DNA of 64,000 nt from an uncultured Pseudomonadota bacterium (GTDB taxonomy: Bacteria; Pseudomonadota; Gammaproteobacteria; Steroidobacterales; Woeseiaceae). The DNA is taken from contig CAJXJW010000010.1 of NCBI GenBank assembly GCA_913055625.1, positions 54,725 through 118,724 of the forward strand, written 5' to 3'. Under the pieces are notes generated by a model that searched no databases, was not told the origin of the DNA, and saw only the letters and a list, made by a program, of their open reading frames with translations. This document shows positions 24,680 to 35,100 of this stretch, in pieces; position 1 is the first letter of the stretch, and each line of letters starts with the position of its first letter. Position numbers and translations under genes: made by a program.

Positions 24680-26320
24680 ATGCCGACCCGCCGGACCTTA
24701 ACAGCCTGTTTTATTGTTTTTTATCAATGCTTTATCACACTTTCCGCGAATGCACTTGAAACAGTGGAACAGTGGGGGCTGTTCGAGATTGCGTTGCCCG
24801 GCCCGGCCGACGGGAACCCGTTCATCGACGTCGCGATCGCGGCCGAGTTCACGCACGGCGATGCGACGGTCACCGTGCCGGGCTTCTACGACGGCGACGG
24901 CATCTACCGCATTCGCTTCATGCCGGACCGCCGAGGCGAGTGGCGCTACGTCACGCAGAGCAACCGCGTCGCGCTGGTCGGCAGGACCGGCTTGCTGCGC
25001 GTCGTCGCACCGGGCGCTGGCAACCACGGCCCGGTGCGCGTGCACAACGTGCACCACTTCGCGTACGCCGACGGCACGCCGTATCGCCCGTTGGGAACCA
25101 CCGCGTACACGTGGACACATCGTACCGAAGCGATCGAGGCACAGACGCTGGCCACGCTGGCGGGATCGCCGTTCAACAAGATCCGCATGGCGGTCCTGCC
25201 GCAGGACCACGGCATTGCGTACATGCCGCCGCCGCGATTCCCGTTCGAAGGCAGCCCGCCGCGCGACTGGGATACCACGCGCTTCAATCCGGACTTCTTC
25301 CGGCATCTCGAGACGCGGATCGGCCAGCTGCGGGACATCGGCGTCGAGGCCGACCTGATCCTGTTCCACCCCTACGGCAAGACCTGGGAATTGCACGCCC
25401 TTGATGCCGAAACGGACGACCGCTACGTGCGCTACGTCGTGGCCCGCCTCGCGGCCTATCGCAACGTCTGGTGGTCGCTCGCGAACGAGTACGATTTCGT
25501 GCGGACGAAGACCGAGGACGACTGGGACCGCCTGTTCCGGGTCGTTCGAGACGCCGACCCCTACGACCACCTCCGCTCCATCCACAATGGCAACCGCGTG
25601 TACAACCACGCGGAGCCCTGGGTCACGCACGTCAGCATGCAGAACGGACCGGCCGTCGAGGAAGCCGGGCGCGCCGAACTGCTGCGCCACGTGTACCGGA
25701 AGCCCGTGATCATCGACGAAGCGCGCTACGAGGGAAACTTTATGCGCTGGGCGAACCTGAGCGGCCAGGAGATGGTGCACCGCTTCTGGTCCGGCACCGT
25801 CGCCGGCATTTACGTCGGCCACGGCGAGTTCTTCCATGCGCCGAACAACGTGACCTGGCTCGGCCAGGGCGGCGAGCTGAAGGGCGAGAGCCCGCCGCGT
25901 CTCGCTTTCCTGCGCAACGTCATGGAGGACGGGCCCGCCGCCGGCATCGACCCGATCGACCGCTGGGAAACAGCCGACATCGGGGGCCAGCCCGGCGAGT
26001 ATTACCTGCTGTATTTCGGCCGCCGGGCGCCGACCAAGTGGACGTTCCGCCTACCGCGCTACCGCCTCACAGACGGCATGGAATTCTCTGTCGAGATCCT
26101 CGATACCTGGAACATGACGGTCACGCCGGTCGACGGCGTGTTCGTGACGCGCACGCGGCCGCCCTACGACTTCCAGCCCGGCTCGGTTGACGAGCGGCTG
26201 ACCGACGAACGCGACGGCCGCTCGGTCGCCCTGCCCGGCCGGCCGGGCATTGCGCTGCGTATCCGGCACGTCGGCGGCACCGCGCCGGTCCCGCCGAACG
26301 ACCCGCCGATCGAGCCCTGA
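24680..26320 (+). CDS. Secreted DUF5060/DUF4038 glycoside hydrolase (GH140-like), copy 2
   Basis: 546-residue exported protein. Its signal peptide is encoded by an unusually AT-rich stretch (about 24695-24765) compared with the GC-rich surroundings. The DUF5060 sandwich (VEQWGLFEIALPGPADGNPF to GEWRYVTQS) is followed by the DUF4038 barrel with HHFAYADGTPYRPLGTTAYTW, KIRMAVLPQDHGIAY, NVWWSLANEYDF, HNGNRVYNH and VIIDEARYEGN, then a C-terminal DUF5605-like sandwich ending near DFQPG. Candidate catalytic residues are the glutamate in SLANEYD and the aspartate/glutamate in IIDEARYEG. It is the last gene of the operon and converges on the symporter genes with 7 nt between stops. Confidence 0.8.
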   Translation: MPTRRTLTACFIVFYQCFITLSANALETVEQWGLFEIALPGPADGNPFIDVAIAAEFTHGDATVTVPGFYDGDGIYRIRFMPDRRGEWRYVTQSNRVALVGRTGLLRVVAPGAGNHGPVRVHNVHHFAYADGTPYRPLGTTAYTWTHRTEAIEAQTLATLAGSPFNKIRMAVLPQDHGIAYMPPPRFPFEGSPPRDWDTTRFNPDFFRHLETRIGQLRDIGVEADLILFHPYGKTWELHALDAETDDRYVRYVVARLAAYRNVWWSLANEYDFVRTKTEDDWDRLFRVVRDADPYDHLRSIHNGNRVYNHAEPWVTHVSMQNGPAVEEAGRAELLRHVYRKPVIIDEARYEGNFMRWANLSGQEMVHRFWSGTVAGIYVGHGEFFHAPNNVTWLGQGGELKGESPPRLAFLRNVMEDGPAAGIDPIDRWETADIGGQPGEYYLLYFGRRAPTKWTFRLPRYRLTDGMEFSVEILDTWNMTVTPVDGVFVTRTRPPYDFQPGSVDERLTDERDGRSVALPGRPGIALRIRHVGGTAPVPPNDPPIEP

Positions 26321-26327
26321 CGCCGGA

Positions 26328-27815
26328 TCAGTCGTCCTGTACGCCGTAGCGCTGGCGCAGCTCCGCGATCGCCTGCTGCGACATCGGGTATTGTCGGAGG
26401 ACAGCGAACGAGAACAGCATCAGCACCGGACCCGCAAGGAACGTGGTCACTGCCAGGTTTTCGACGACCTCTGCAGTTTGTGCCGGTGCGCCCGACTGGT
26501 AGCCCACGAACTTGAGGATGTAGCCGGTCACCACGAGCCCGAGCGAGATCGCCAGCTTCAGGAAGAACGAGAACCCCGCCGCGTAGCGGCCCTCCGTGAC
26601 TGCCCCGGTCTTCCAGCGTTTTACCTCGGCAAGGTCGGCAATCATCGACGTGGCCAGCGGCACGATGACGCCGCAGCCGCCCCACCACATCATCTGCAGG
26701 ATGGCGAACACTCCGACGGCGACCGGTACGCCGCCCAGCTCCGCCTGCGGCTCCAGCAGGCCGCCGGTGAACACGGCAAACAGCCCCAGAGACCCGGCGG
26801 ATGCGACGGCCATCGCCACCATGCCGGTCTTTTTCTTGTCCAGGCGCCGGACAAGGCGCCCCAGCACCAGTGAGCCGATGGCGAACGCGATCATGCCACC
26901 GGTGTGGACGAAGGTCTTTTCCGCGGCCGTGAACTGCATGTACTCGACGTAGGTAAACATCTGTACCTGCGAGACGACCAGCATCGAGAACTGCGCGATC
27001 AGGAAAAACGTGAAGACGAACCAGACGAGCCGGTCCGAGTAGACGTCGAAGACGTCAAGGAAGAACGTGCGGATCGCCGGACCTATGCCCCGGTCGCCCT
27101 TCGGGTCCCGGGCCGGAACCGGGCCCTTGTCGGCGTACTTGTACGTGACCCAGACACAGAACAGGACGAGCACCATCGTCACGATGCCGATGACGATGGC
27201 CATGGTCTGGTAGTTCGCCTCGATCTTCGTTCCGTCGATGACGGAGCCGTCCGCTGCCTGTCCGTCCGGGAAGAACAGCACCCACGCGAGCCCGCCGGTC
27301 ACGACATTGACGAACATGTTGAAACCGTAGCGAATGCCCTGCAGCCGTGCACGCTCCGAGTAGGACTTGCACATTTCGAATCCCAGGGCGGTATAGGGCA
27401 CCACGAAAACCGTAAACGCGGTCTTGACGACCAGGTTGATCGTCAGCAGGTAGACAAATAACGCCTTCTCGCCCTGCACCGACTCGGGAATCAGCCACAG
27501 CGCCATGAACGCGAGCGAGAACAGGATACCGCCGACGACCATGTACGGATGGCGGCGGCCCCAGCGCGTCCGCGTGTGGTCCGTGACCGACCCCATGACC
27601 GGGTCCGACACCGCGTCCCAGAACGTCACGATCGCGAGTGCCAGGCCGGCGAGTTCCGGGCTCATGCCCATGACCTGCGTGTAGAACAGGAGCGCGAAGT
27701 TGCTGATGCCGTTGATTGCGACGGAGTTGACGCCCTCGCCGGTCGCGTAGCCCCACAGGTCCCGCGTCGGCACGCCGCCGCCGTCGGCAGGCTTGTTGTT
27801 CGAATTGCCTCTCAC
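26328..27815 (-). CDS. GPH-family sugar:cation symporter (MFS), copy 1
   Basis: 495-residue, 12-helix transporter of the glycoside-pentoside-hexuronide group. Family signs are YATGEGVNSVAINGISNFAL, the first-loop motif DAVSDPVMGSVTDHTRTRWGRRHPYM and the central loop after helix 6. It starts at a GTG (27815) with AGGAGA 8 nt upstream. It is the last gene of the leftward operon and 31 nt behind a close paralogue, so the pair is a tandem duplication. Cytoplasmic GH78 upstream implies that it carries an oligosaccharide or glycoside; L-rhamnose and apiose are alternatives. Confidence 0.9.
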   Translation of the reverse strand: MRGNSNNKPADGGGVPTRDLWGYATGEGVNSVAINGISNFALLFYTQVMGMSPELAGLALAIVTFWDAVSDPVMGSVTDHTRTRWGRRHPYMVVGGILFSLAFMALWLIPESVQGEKALFVYLLTINLVVKTAFTVFVVPYTALGFEMCKSYSERARLQGIRYGFNMFVNVVTGGLAWVLFFPDGQAADGSVIDGTKIEANYQTMAIVIGIVTMVLVLFCVWVTYKYADKGPVPARDPKGDRGIGPAIRTFFLDVFDVYSDRLVWFVFTFFLIAQFSMLVVSQVQMFTYVEYMQFTAAEKTFVHTGGMIAFAIGSLVLGRLVRRLDKKKTGMVAMAVASAGSLGLFAVFTGGLLEPQAELGGVPVAVGVFAILQMMWWGGCGVIVPLATSMIADLAEVKRWKTGAVTEGRYAAGFSFFLKLAISLGLVVTGYILKFVGYQSGAPAQTAEVVENLAVTTFLAGPVLMLFSFAVLRQYPMSQQAIAELRQRYGVQDD

Positions 27816-27846
27816 TGCTTTGTTCTCCTGCCGGACGCGGCCGGAC

Positions 27847-29355
27847 TCATGCGCGCTGAAATGCCTCGCCCGGGTCGCTCGTTGACGATTGGTCGTACCG
27901 GTCGCGCAACGCCGCCATCGAGGCCTTGGTCACCGGGTAAAAGCGGATCATGATGAATGCAAGGACCATCAGGATGGGTCCTCCAACAAAGGTTGTAACT
28001 GCGAGATTGTGCACGGTATCCGGCGCTTGCGCCTCGGCGCCGGACACGTAGCCGACGCCTTTCAGGACGTAGCCCGTAACGAACAGCCCGAGGGCATTCG
28101 CGAACTTCAGGAAGAACGACAGGCCGGCGGCGTAACGTCCTTCGGTGACTTCGCCGGTCTGCCACTTCTTGATTTCCGACAAGTCAGCGATCATCGCGAT
28201 CGCCAGCGGCACGAGCACGCCGCAGCCGCCCCACCACATCATCTGCAGCAGGCCGAACGCGACCACCGCGGCCGGGAATCCGTTGATCTCGGCGTGAGGG
28301 TCGAGCAGGCCGCCGATGAACACGACATAGAGACCGATGCCGCCGGCCGCGCTGATCGCCATCGCAATCACGCCGGTATTGCGCTTGTCCCAACGATGAA
28401 CCATGCCGCCGAGGAACAGCGATCCGATGGCGAAGGCGACCATGCCACCCGTGTGCACGAACGTCTTTTCAGCGGCCGTGAACGCCATGTACTCGATGTA
28501 GGTGAACATCTGCACCTGCGACACCACCATCATCGAGAACTTCGCAAGGCCGAAGAACCCGAAGACGAACCAGACCAGCTTGTCGGAGTACACGTCCTTG
28601 AGGTCGTGCCAGAGCGCATGCAGTGCCGCACCAGCGCCTCCGCCGCCGGATGTCGGTGCCCTGGCCGGCGACCGGTCGGCATAGCGGAACGTCGCGAAAA
28701 CACAGAACAGCACGAGTGCCAGCGTCGTGACGCCGAGCACGATGCCCATCGTCGCGTAGTTCCCCTCGATGCGAGTGCCGTCGATCAGCGTACCGTCAGC
28801 CGCGGGCTGGTCCGGGAAGAACAATACCCAGCCGAAGCCGCCGAACAGGATGTTGACGAACATGTAGAAGCCGTAGCGAACACCCTGCAGCCGCGCACGG
28901 TCGTCGTAGGTCCGGCACATCTCGAAGCCGAGCGCCGAGTACGGCACCAGGAATACCGTGAACGCCGTCTTGACGACGAGGTTCACGATCAGCAGGTAGA
29001 CGAAGAGCTGGTGCTCGCCGCGGAAGGATTCAGGCACGATCCAGAGCGCGGCGAAAGCCAGCGAGAACGCGATGCCGCCGGCGAGCATGAAGGGGTGGCG
29101 GCGGCCGAAGCGCGACCGGAAGCGGTCGGAAATCGTCCCCATGACGGGGTCGGTGACCGCATCCCACAACGTCGCGAGGAACAGGGCGAGCCCCGCCAGC
29201 TCCGGGCTCATGCCCATGACTTGCGTGTAGAACAGCATCGCGAAATTCGCGATGCCGTTCGTGGCGACGGAGTTCAGCCCCTCGCCGCTCGAATAAATCC
29301 ACAGGTCGCGGGTCTTGAGTCGCCTGTCTCTGGCTTTGTCGGTCAAGTCTTCCAC
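27847..29355 (-). CDS. GPH-family sugar:cation symporter (MFS), copy 2
   Basis: 502-residue paralogue of the downstream transporter, nearly collinear over its full length (for example AMLFYTQVMGMSPELAGLAL and DAVTDPVMGTISDRFRSRFGRRHP). The C-terminal helices and the loop between helices 6 and 7 differ most, which suggests different substrates. The GTG at 29355 sits inside a run of G, too close to serve as its own ribosome site. A TTG at 29346 with GGGGGGTGG before it may be the real start. 33 nt separate it from the SDR gene upstream. Confidence 0.9.
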   Translation of the reverse strand: MEDLTDKARDRRLKTRDLWIYSSGEGLNSVATNGIANFAMLFYTQVMGMSPELAGLALFLATLWDAVTDPVMGTISDRFRSRFGRRHPFMLAGGIAFSLAFAALWIVPESFRGEHQLFVYLLIVNLVVKTAFTVFLVPYSALGFEMCRTYDDRARLQGVRYGFYMFVNILFGGFGWVLFFPDQPAADGTLIDGTRIEGNYATMGIVLGVTTLALVLFCVFATFRYADRSPARAPTSGGGGAGAALHALWHDLKDVYSDKLVWFVFGFFGLAKFSMMVVSQVQMFTYIEYMAFTAAEKTFVHTGGMVAFAIGSLFLGGMVHRWDKRNTGVIAMAISAAGGIGLYVVFIGGLLDPHAEINGFPAAVVAFGLLQMMWWGGCGVLVPLAIAMIADLSEIKKWQTGEVTEGRYAAGLSFFLKFANALGLFVTGYVLKGVGYVSGAEAQAPDTVHNLAVTTFVGGPILMVLAFIMIRFYPVTKASMAALRDRYDQSSTSDPGEAFQRA

Positions 29356-29388
29356 CCCCCGGTGTCGTCAGTCGTTTCGGACCGTCCG

Positions 29389-30162
29389 TCAGGACATGAT
29401 CAGCCCGCCGTCCACGTTTACCGTCTGGCCGGTGATATAGGCCGCATCTTCGCTCGCCAGGAACGCAACGAGCCCGGCGACGTCATCGCCGGTGCCGGCG
29501 CGTTTCATCGGGATCTTCTGCACCCATTCGGCCATCAGTTCGCCCGGTCCGTAGTCGCCGAGCATGCTGCCCCACACCTTGTCGTTGTACGCCCACATGT
29601 CCGTCTCGATGATGCCCGGGCAGATCGCGTTGACCGTGATGCCGTCGGGCGCGACCTCCTTGGCCAGCGATTGCGTGAGTCCAACCACGCCGAACTTGCT
29701 GGCGGCGTAGTGCGGCGTGTAGATGAAGCCGTCGCGTGCCTGTCCCGATGCCGTGTTGATCAGCCGACCGCCGCGATCGTGCCGCCGCATGCGCCGGATC
29801 GCCTCCTGGCAGCAGAGGAACACGCCCTTCGTGTTCACGGCCAGCGTCGCATCCCACTCGTCTTCCGTCAGGTCCTCGACCCGGGCGATCGTGATGATGC
29901 CGGCGTTCTGTATCGAGATGTCGACACGCCCGAAGCGGTCTTCGGCCTGTTCGTACAAGGCAACGACGTCATCGCGATCCGTCACGTCGCAGACGACCGC
30001 CAGGGCACCGCCCCCGAGCGTTTCCGCCGCATCGTGAACCTGCTCCTCGATCGAGGCCAGGACGATGTTGGCGCCTTGCGCGGAAAACCGCCGGGCGATC
30101 GCAAGGCCGATGCCGCGATTGCCACCGGTGATGACAACCGTCCTGTCGTCAAACCGTCGCAC
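29389..30162 (-). CDS. Short-chain dehydrogenase/reductase
   Basis: 257-residue classical SDR. NAD-binding TGGNRGIG is near residue 13, NAGI near 90, the catalytic serine in NTASGQARDG and YAASKFG (Tyr/Lys), with a C-terminal TGQTVNVDGGLIMS. I chose the GTG at 30162, preceded by GGGGAC; it overlaps the transporter gene upstream by 14 bp, the same overlap length seen between the next two genes. An upstream in-frame ATG would add a non-family Arg-rich tail. It may be the missing sugar dehydrogenase of the apiose branch or may act on the BASS substrate; neither is proven. Confidence 0.88.
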   Translation of the reverse strand: MRRFDDRTVVITGGNRGIGLAIARRFSAQGANIVLASIEEQVHDAAETLGGGALAVVCDVTDRDDVVALYEQAEDRFGRVDISIQNAGIITIARVEDLTEDEWDATLAVNTKGVFLCCQEAIRRMRRHDRGGRLINTASGQARDGFIYTPHYAASKFGVVGLTQSLAKEVAPDGITVNAICPGIIETDMWAYNDKVWGSMLGDYGPGELMAEWVQKIPMKRAGTGDDVAGLVAFLASEDAAYITGQTVNVDGGLIMS

Positions 30163-31465
30163 GTTCGTCCCCGTTGTCCGGGCGCGGCGCCGGCTCCTCG
30201 CGCACGGCATGCCGTCCCCAGATGTTTGCGAGTATCGAGCCGGAAATATTCATCCAGGGGCTGAACACGGCGGCCGCGAGGCCCAGCGTCCCGAGCTTGC
30301 CGAGGTCACCGGCGATGCCGGCGGCCATGCCCCCGTTCTGCATGCCGACTTCCAGGGCCATCGTACGGGCCGATCGGCGGTCGAGACCGAGCAGCCGGCT
30401 GAACCCGTAGCCGAACAGGTATCCCGCGGAGTTGTGCAGGACCGCGGCCACGAACAGCAACGCGCCTATCTGCAGGAGGTACTCGCGACCCGCGGCCGTT
30501 GTCACGGCGGTGAAGTAAATGATGCCGAACATCGACGCGTACGGCATCAGGTCCTGGATCGCCGGGAACCGTTCGCGCAGCGCGTGGTACACGGTACCGA
30601 ACAGGATGGCCGCCGCAAAGAAGCCGGCGATGCCGACGGCCGTCAGTACGTGCCCGGGCAGCACGCCCCCGAGCCAGCCCCACCCTCCCGCAGCGATGAA
30701 CACGAGCCAGGCGGCGCAAGCCGCGGCGAATGCGCGTACGCGGGCGACGTTGGCCACTGGCGCCCGGCGCAAATAGTCGGCAAGCAACGCGGCGCCGATC
30801 GGCGCCAGCACGATCTTGACGATCGACAGCATCATGCCGAGGAACGCGACCTCGACCAGCGTCGACGCGTAGAAGCGCATCAGCAGCGGGGTCATCAGCG
30901 GCGCGACGATCGTCGCAACCGCGGTCACCGTGATGGACAGCGCGAGATTTGCCTTCGCGATGTAGGCCATGACGTTCGACGCGAGCCCGCTGGAGCACGC
31001 GCCGATCAGGATGATCCCGGCCGCGATCTCCGGCGGAAACTCGAACACGCGCGTCAGGAGCCAGCCCATCGTCGGCATGATGGAGAACTGGCACAACAGG
31101 CCGACCGCCACGCCCTTCGGCGTCTTGATGACGCCCTCGAAGTCCGCGAGGTGCATCTGCGAGCCCATGCCGAACATCACGAGCTGGATGATGATCAGGA
31201 TCAACCACGGGTTGCGCATGTCCAGCTCGCCGACGTGCAGCAACTGATCCGGGTACAGCATGCCGGCCACGATCGCGACGACGATCCAGGCAGTGTACTG
31301 GTAACCCGCGAGCTGCGGGACGGCGCCGAAACCGATGGCCGCGAACACCGCGGTCGCGAGCGCCGCGGGTGCCGCGGCCGAGGGAATCACGCCGGCCAAT
31401 GCAGCCAGCAACAACGCGGCGGCGGCCGCCGCGAGACCGAGACTGGCCCGCCTAAGCGAGCGCAT
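30149..31465 (-). CDS. BASS-family (bile acid:sodium symporter-like) organic anion transporter
   Basis: 438-residue integral membrane protein with about ten hydrophobic segments. It has the family features MFGMGSQMHLADFEGV, IGACSSGLASNVMAYIAKANLALS and the second-repeat EVGMQNGGMAAGIAGDLG that bind sodium and substrate. BASS proteins import carboxylates such as pyruvate, pantothenate or bile acids. The ATG at 31465 is used; it overlaps the racemase-family gene by 14 bp. An in-frame start at 31531 would add a basic, non-family tail. A sugar acid of this pathway, such as an aldonate, is a reasonable substrate guess. Confidence 0.88.
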   Translation of the reverse strand: MRSLRRASLGLAAAAAALLLAALAGVIPSAAAPAALATAVFAAIGFGAVPQLAGYQYTAWIVVAIVAGMLYPDQLLHVGELDMRNPWLILIIIQLVMFGMGSQMHLADFEGVIKTPKGVAVGLLCQFSIMPTMGWLLTRVFEFPPEIAAGIILIGACSSGLASNVMAYIAKANLALSITVTAVATIVAPLMTPLLMRFYASTLVEVAFLGMMLSIVKIVLAPIGAALLADYLRRAPVANVARVRAFAAACAAWLVFIAAGGWGWLGGVLPGHVLTAVGIAGFFAAAILFGTVYHALRERFPAIQDLMPYASMFGIIYFTAVTTAAGREYLLQIGALLFVAAVLHNSAGYLFGYGFSRLLGLDRRSARTMALEVGMQNGGMAAGIAGDLGKLGTLGLAAAVFSPWMNISGSILANIWGRHAVREEPAPRPDNGDERATV

Positions 31466-32117
31466 CGAGTACCTGCTTCGCGCGCTCGACGCCGAGTTCC
31501 GGGCTGGAATACACGGGCGCCGCGATCGCATCGGCCGGCAGCGTCTGCAGCACGCGCGCCATCGATGCCTGTGCCAGCACGATGACGTCGACCCCCTTCA
31601 GGCCTTCAGTCAGTCCCTCGCCGACGATGCGGTCGTGGGTGTCGCCGTCACCGGCCATGACGGCATCGAACGCGCCTTCGCAGAGCTTCTCGACGATCTC
31701 GACGTCCCTGCCTGCTTCCCGCGCCGCCCGGCGCACCAGGTCCGCCGTCGGCCCGAGTGTCGTCGGCAGCGTCGCCGCGACGCCGATGCGCCGCCCGGTC
31801 TGCACCGCCTTGTCCGCCATCGGCCGGTCGACGCGGAGCACGGGCTGGTCGTACAGCGCCGCCGCCATGTCGACGGCCGGTCCGATCGACGAGCAGGTCA
31901 CCAGCGCGACGTCGGCGCCGGCATCAAATGTGGACCCGATCAGTGCGATGGCGCGCCGCATCGTCGCCCTCTCCAGGTGGCCGGATGCGATCGTGTTCTT
32001 GATCAGGCTCTCGTCGACGAAGTGCAGCACGCGGACGCCCGGCACGAGCCGCGCGGTCAGTTCGTTGAACAACGGCGACAAGGTCGGCGAGGTGTGTACG
32101 AGTGCGAGTGTTTTCAT
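31452..32117 (-). CDS. Aspartate/glutamate racemase-family protein
   Basis: 221-residue protein of the Asp/Glu/hydantoin racemase fold, which includes racemases, decarboxylases and isomerases of small acids. The first catalytic cysteine is present in VTCSSIGP (about residue 76). The second half normally has another cysteine in an LGCT-like motif; here the matching strand reads VIVLAQASMARV, without cysteine. A one-cysteine enzyme is therefore more likely a decarboxylase or an isomerase than a true racemase. It overlaps the rhamnosidase gene by ATGA. Substrate unknown; the BASS transporter downstream points to a carboxylate. Confidence 0.85.
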   Translation of the reverse strand: MKTLALVHTSPTLSPLFNELTARLVPGVRVLHFVDESLIKNTIASGHLERATMRRAIALIGSTFDAGADVALVTCSSIGPAVDMAAALYDQPVLRVDRPMADKAVQTGRRIGVAATLPTTLGPTADLVRRAAREAGRDVEIVEKLCEGAFDAVMAGDGDTHDRIVGEGLTEGLKGVDVIVLAQASMARVLQTLPADAIAAPVYSSPELGVERAKQVLDALA

Positions 32118-35100
32118 CGGCTTTCTCCCTGGCGCCGGAATTGGTGATCGCCGGATCCGACCCGGACCCGGAGCAGGCCGGCCGTCGTGCCGGCGTCCCG
32201 CGGAATGGCGGCTCCGCCGAGCTGCCATTCGACATCGCCCGGCAGCTCCACGTCCGCGGAGCAGTTTGGCGGCACGGTCAGGTCGAGCAGCGCGAGCCCG
32301 TCCTCGTCGCCGTCCACGCGCGTCGCGATGGTGCCGACGCACGCATCGTAGCGCGCCGAGACGGCACCAATACCCGGAATCCACAGCGGCCGCACGGCAA
32401 TGCGACGAAAACCGGGCGCCGCCGGCGCGATGCCGGCCAGCCGGCGGTAGTAGAAGCCGATGACCGCGCCGAGCGCGTAATGGTTGTAACTGTTCATGGC
32501 GATGTCGCCGACGTCGCTGTTCCAGCGCTCCCAGACCGTCGTCGCTCCGGACGACGCCATGTAGCCCCAGGACGGGTAGCCGGTCTGCAGCAACAATTCA
32601 CGCACCGTGTCGATCTCGCCCTCGTCCGCGAGCACGTCGAGCAGGTACGGTGTTCCCAGGAACCCGGTCGACACCTTCATGCCACGGCCGGCAATCTCCT
32701 CGGCCAGCACGCGCGCTGCCTTCGGCCGCAATGCCTCCGGCACGAGGTTCATGTACAGCGCGAGCACCTGGCTCGTCTGGCTCCCGTTGCCGGCCACGCC
32801 CTCCCCGGTAACGAGTTCGTCGGCGAACGCGTCGCGAATCCGGGCGAAGGTCTCACGATAACGCACGGCGTCGGCGTCGCGGCCCGTCGCCGCGGCCATT
32901 TCCGCCATCAGCGTCGCGCAGTAGGCCCAGTACGCCGTGGCGCACAGTATGCGTGGCGTCGTTTCCTCGTCGGGCACGCGGGCGTCGACGGACAGCCAGT
33001 CGCCGAGATCGAGGCCGCGGTCGTTCCGCCAGACGTAGTCCTCGTTGTTGCGCGCGACGAAGTCCATCCAGCGCTCCATCGCATCCCAGTTTTCATCGAT
33101 GACGGCGGTGTCGCCGTAGCGCTGCCACAGCCCCCACGGCAGGATGACGCCGGCTTCGCTCCATCCCGCCGTCACGACCTCCGGGAACGACGTCGGCGCC
33201 GGCACGACGATCGGGTATCCGCCGTCCGCGAACTGCGCGGCGCGGGCCTCGCGCAGGAAACGACGGATGAACGGGTCGACCTCCATATTGAACGCCGCCG
33301 CGTCGAGAAACACCTGGATGTCCCCCATCCAGCCCATGCGTTCGTCACGCTGCGGACAGTCCGTGGGCACGCCGAAGAAATTCGCGCGCTGGCTCCAGAA
33401 CGCGTTCTGCCAGACCTGCGCGAGCAGCGGCGAATCGAATTCCATCGTGCCGGTCTCGCGGCAATCGCTGTAGACGGTGATCGCCTCGACGTCGTCGGCC
33501 GACAGCGTACCGGGGTACCCTTCCACTTCGACGTAGCGGAACCCGTGGTACGTAAAGCGGGGTTCGAAGACCTCGTCGCTGCCGTCCCCGCGCAGGATGA
33601 ACGTGTCGGTCGCGTCCGCGCGGCGCAGGTTCGACTGGTCCACCGTGCCGTCGGGCAGCAGGATCTCCGCGAAGCGCAGGCGAATCCGGGTCCCGGCATT
33701 GCCGTTCGCCCGCAGCCGCGCCCAGCCCGACACGTTCTGCCCAAAATCGAGCACGAAGCGTCCCGGCACCGGCTCGGTGATCGACTGCGCACGAAGGTGA
33801 CGCCTCGGCCGCAGCGGTGGTGAGGTCAGCGCCACGAGCCTTGCGCCGGGGGCATCGGCTTCCCGCACTTCGCGCCACCCAGCGTCATCGAAGCCTGCCC
33901 GATCCCAGCCGTCGACGTCGAGCCGGGCATCGACGGTCTCGCCGCCGTAGATGTCGGCGGCCGTGACCGGCGACGGTCCGATTCGCCAGCCCGGGCCCGT
34001 TGTCACCCAGTCGCTCGACCCGTCGGCATAGTCGAGTCGCAATTGCATGCGCAGGCGCCGCGGCGCCGGGCCGAGGCTGTAGCGCTCCATGCGCCAGCCG
34101 AAGGCACTCGCGTAGAAACCGTCGGCAACAGTCACGGCCAGCGCGTTGCGGCCCGCCTCGACGAGATGGCCCACGTCGACGCACTGGTACAGCACGTGAC
34201 GCCCGGCCACGCTGATCTCCGGCGACAACACCGTGTCCGACACGGCCTGCCCGTTGATCCTCGCCTCGAAGGCACCGAGCGCCGTGGCGTACAAGCGCGC
34301 TCCCGTCACGCCGTCGCGGGCCTCGAACTCGGTCCGGAGACGCAATGCCGGCTCCGCCGGACGCGGGTCGCCCAGGGCCCGCGCGCCGGATGCGCCGGCC
34401 CGTGGCCATTCCGACGCGTCGAACCCCGGCGCATGCCAGTCGACGGGCGGGTCCGCGAGAACCCGCCAGTCCGGGCCGCTGACGCGGCGCACGGTCGTAC
34501 CGTCGGCACGGTGAATGCGGATGAGCGCGGCCATGGCTCCGCCGTCGGGCGGCCAGAAGCCCGCCGTCTCGGCCAGCACCGCGATGCACGCGCTGTTGCG
34601 GCCGGGCCGCAGCGAAGCGTCGATCGCGCGCAGCGTGCCCCAGTACTCCGGCTGCGGCAGCGCGGTCCCGGCACCGTTGACCCAGACGCCGGCAAGCTCG
34701 TCCTTGCCGGCGACGAGAATATCCGCGCCGACGACGTCATCGGGCACGTCGAAATCCAGACGGAACGCGTGCAGGCGCGGGTCCAGCGGCGCGTCGCTCC
34801 AGATCCAGGCCAGGCCGGCGGCGCGATCGGCCGCGGCGTTTTCGTCCTCGGCCTCGATCCATCTTGCGCGCCAGTCGTCCGGGGACATCAACCCGGCTTC
34901 CGTCCAGGTCGGGCCGGAGCGGGCGACCCGCCCCGATCCATCGGTGACGGTCACATCCCACCAGATGCGCTGCATTGACGACAATGCCGGTCCGCCGTAC
35001 CGGACATCGAACGTCGCATCGCTCGCGACGGTACCGCTGTCCCAAAGCAATGCGTCATCGTTGACGAGGTCACCGGGCTCCGCGGCGACGCGAATGCGGT

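Noticed and set aside
27889..30264. Long plus-strand open frame opposite the symporter and SDR genes
   Set aside because: Composition is that of antisense reading (EHDVDEHVEA, RVGDRIPQRR) and it spans three well-supported genes.
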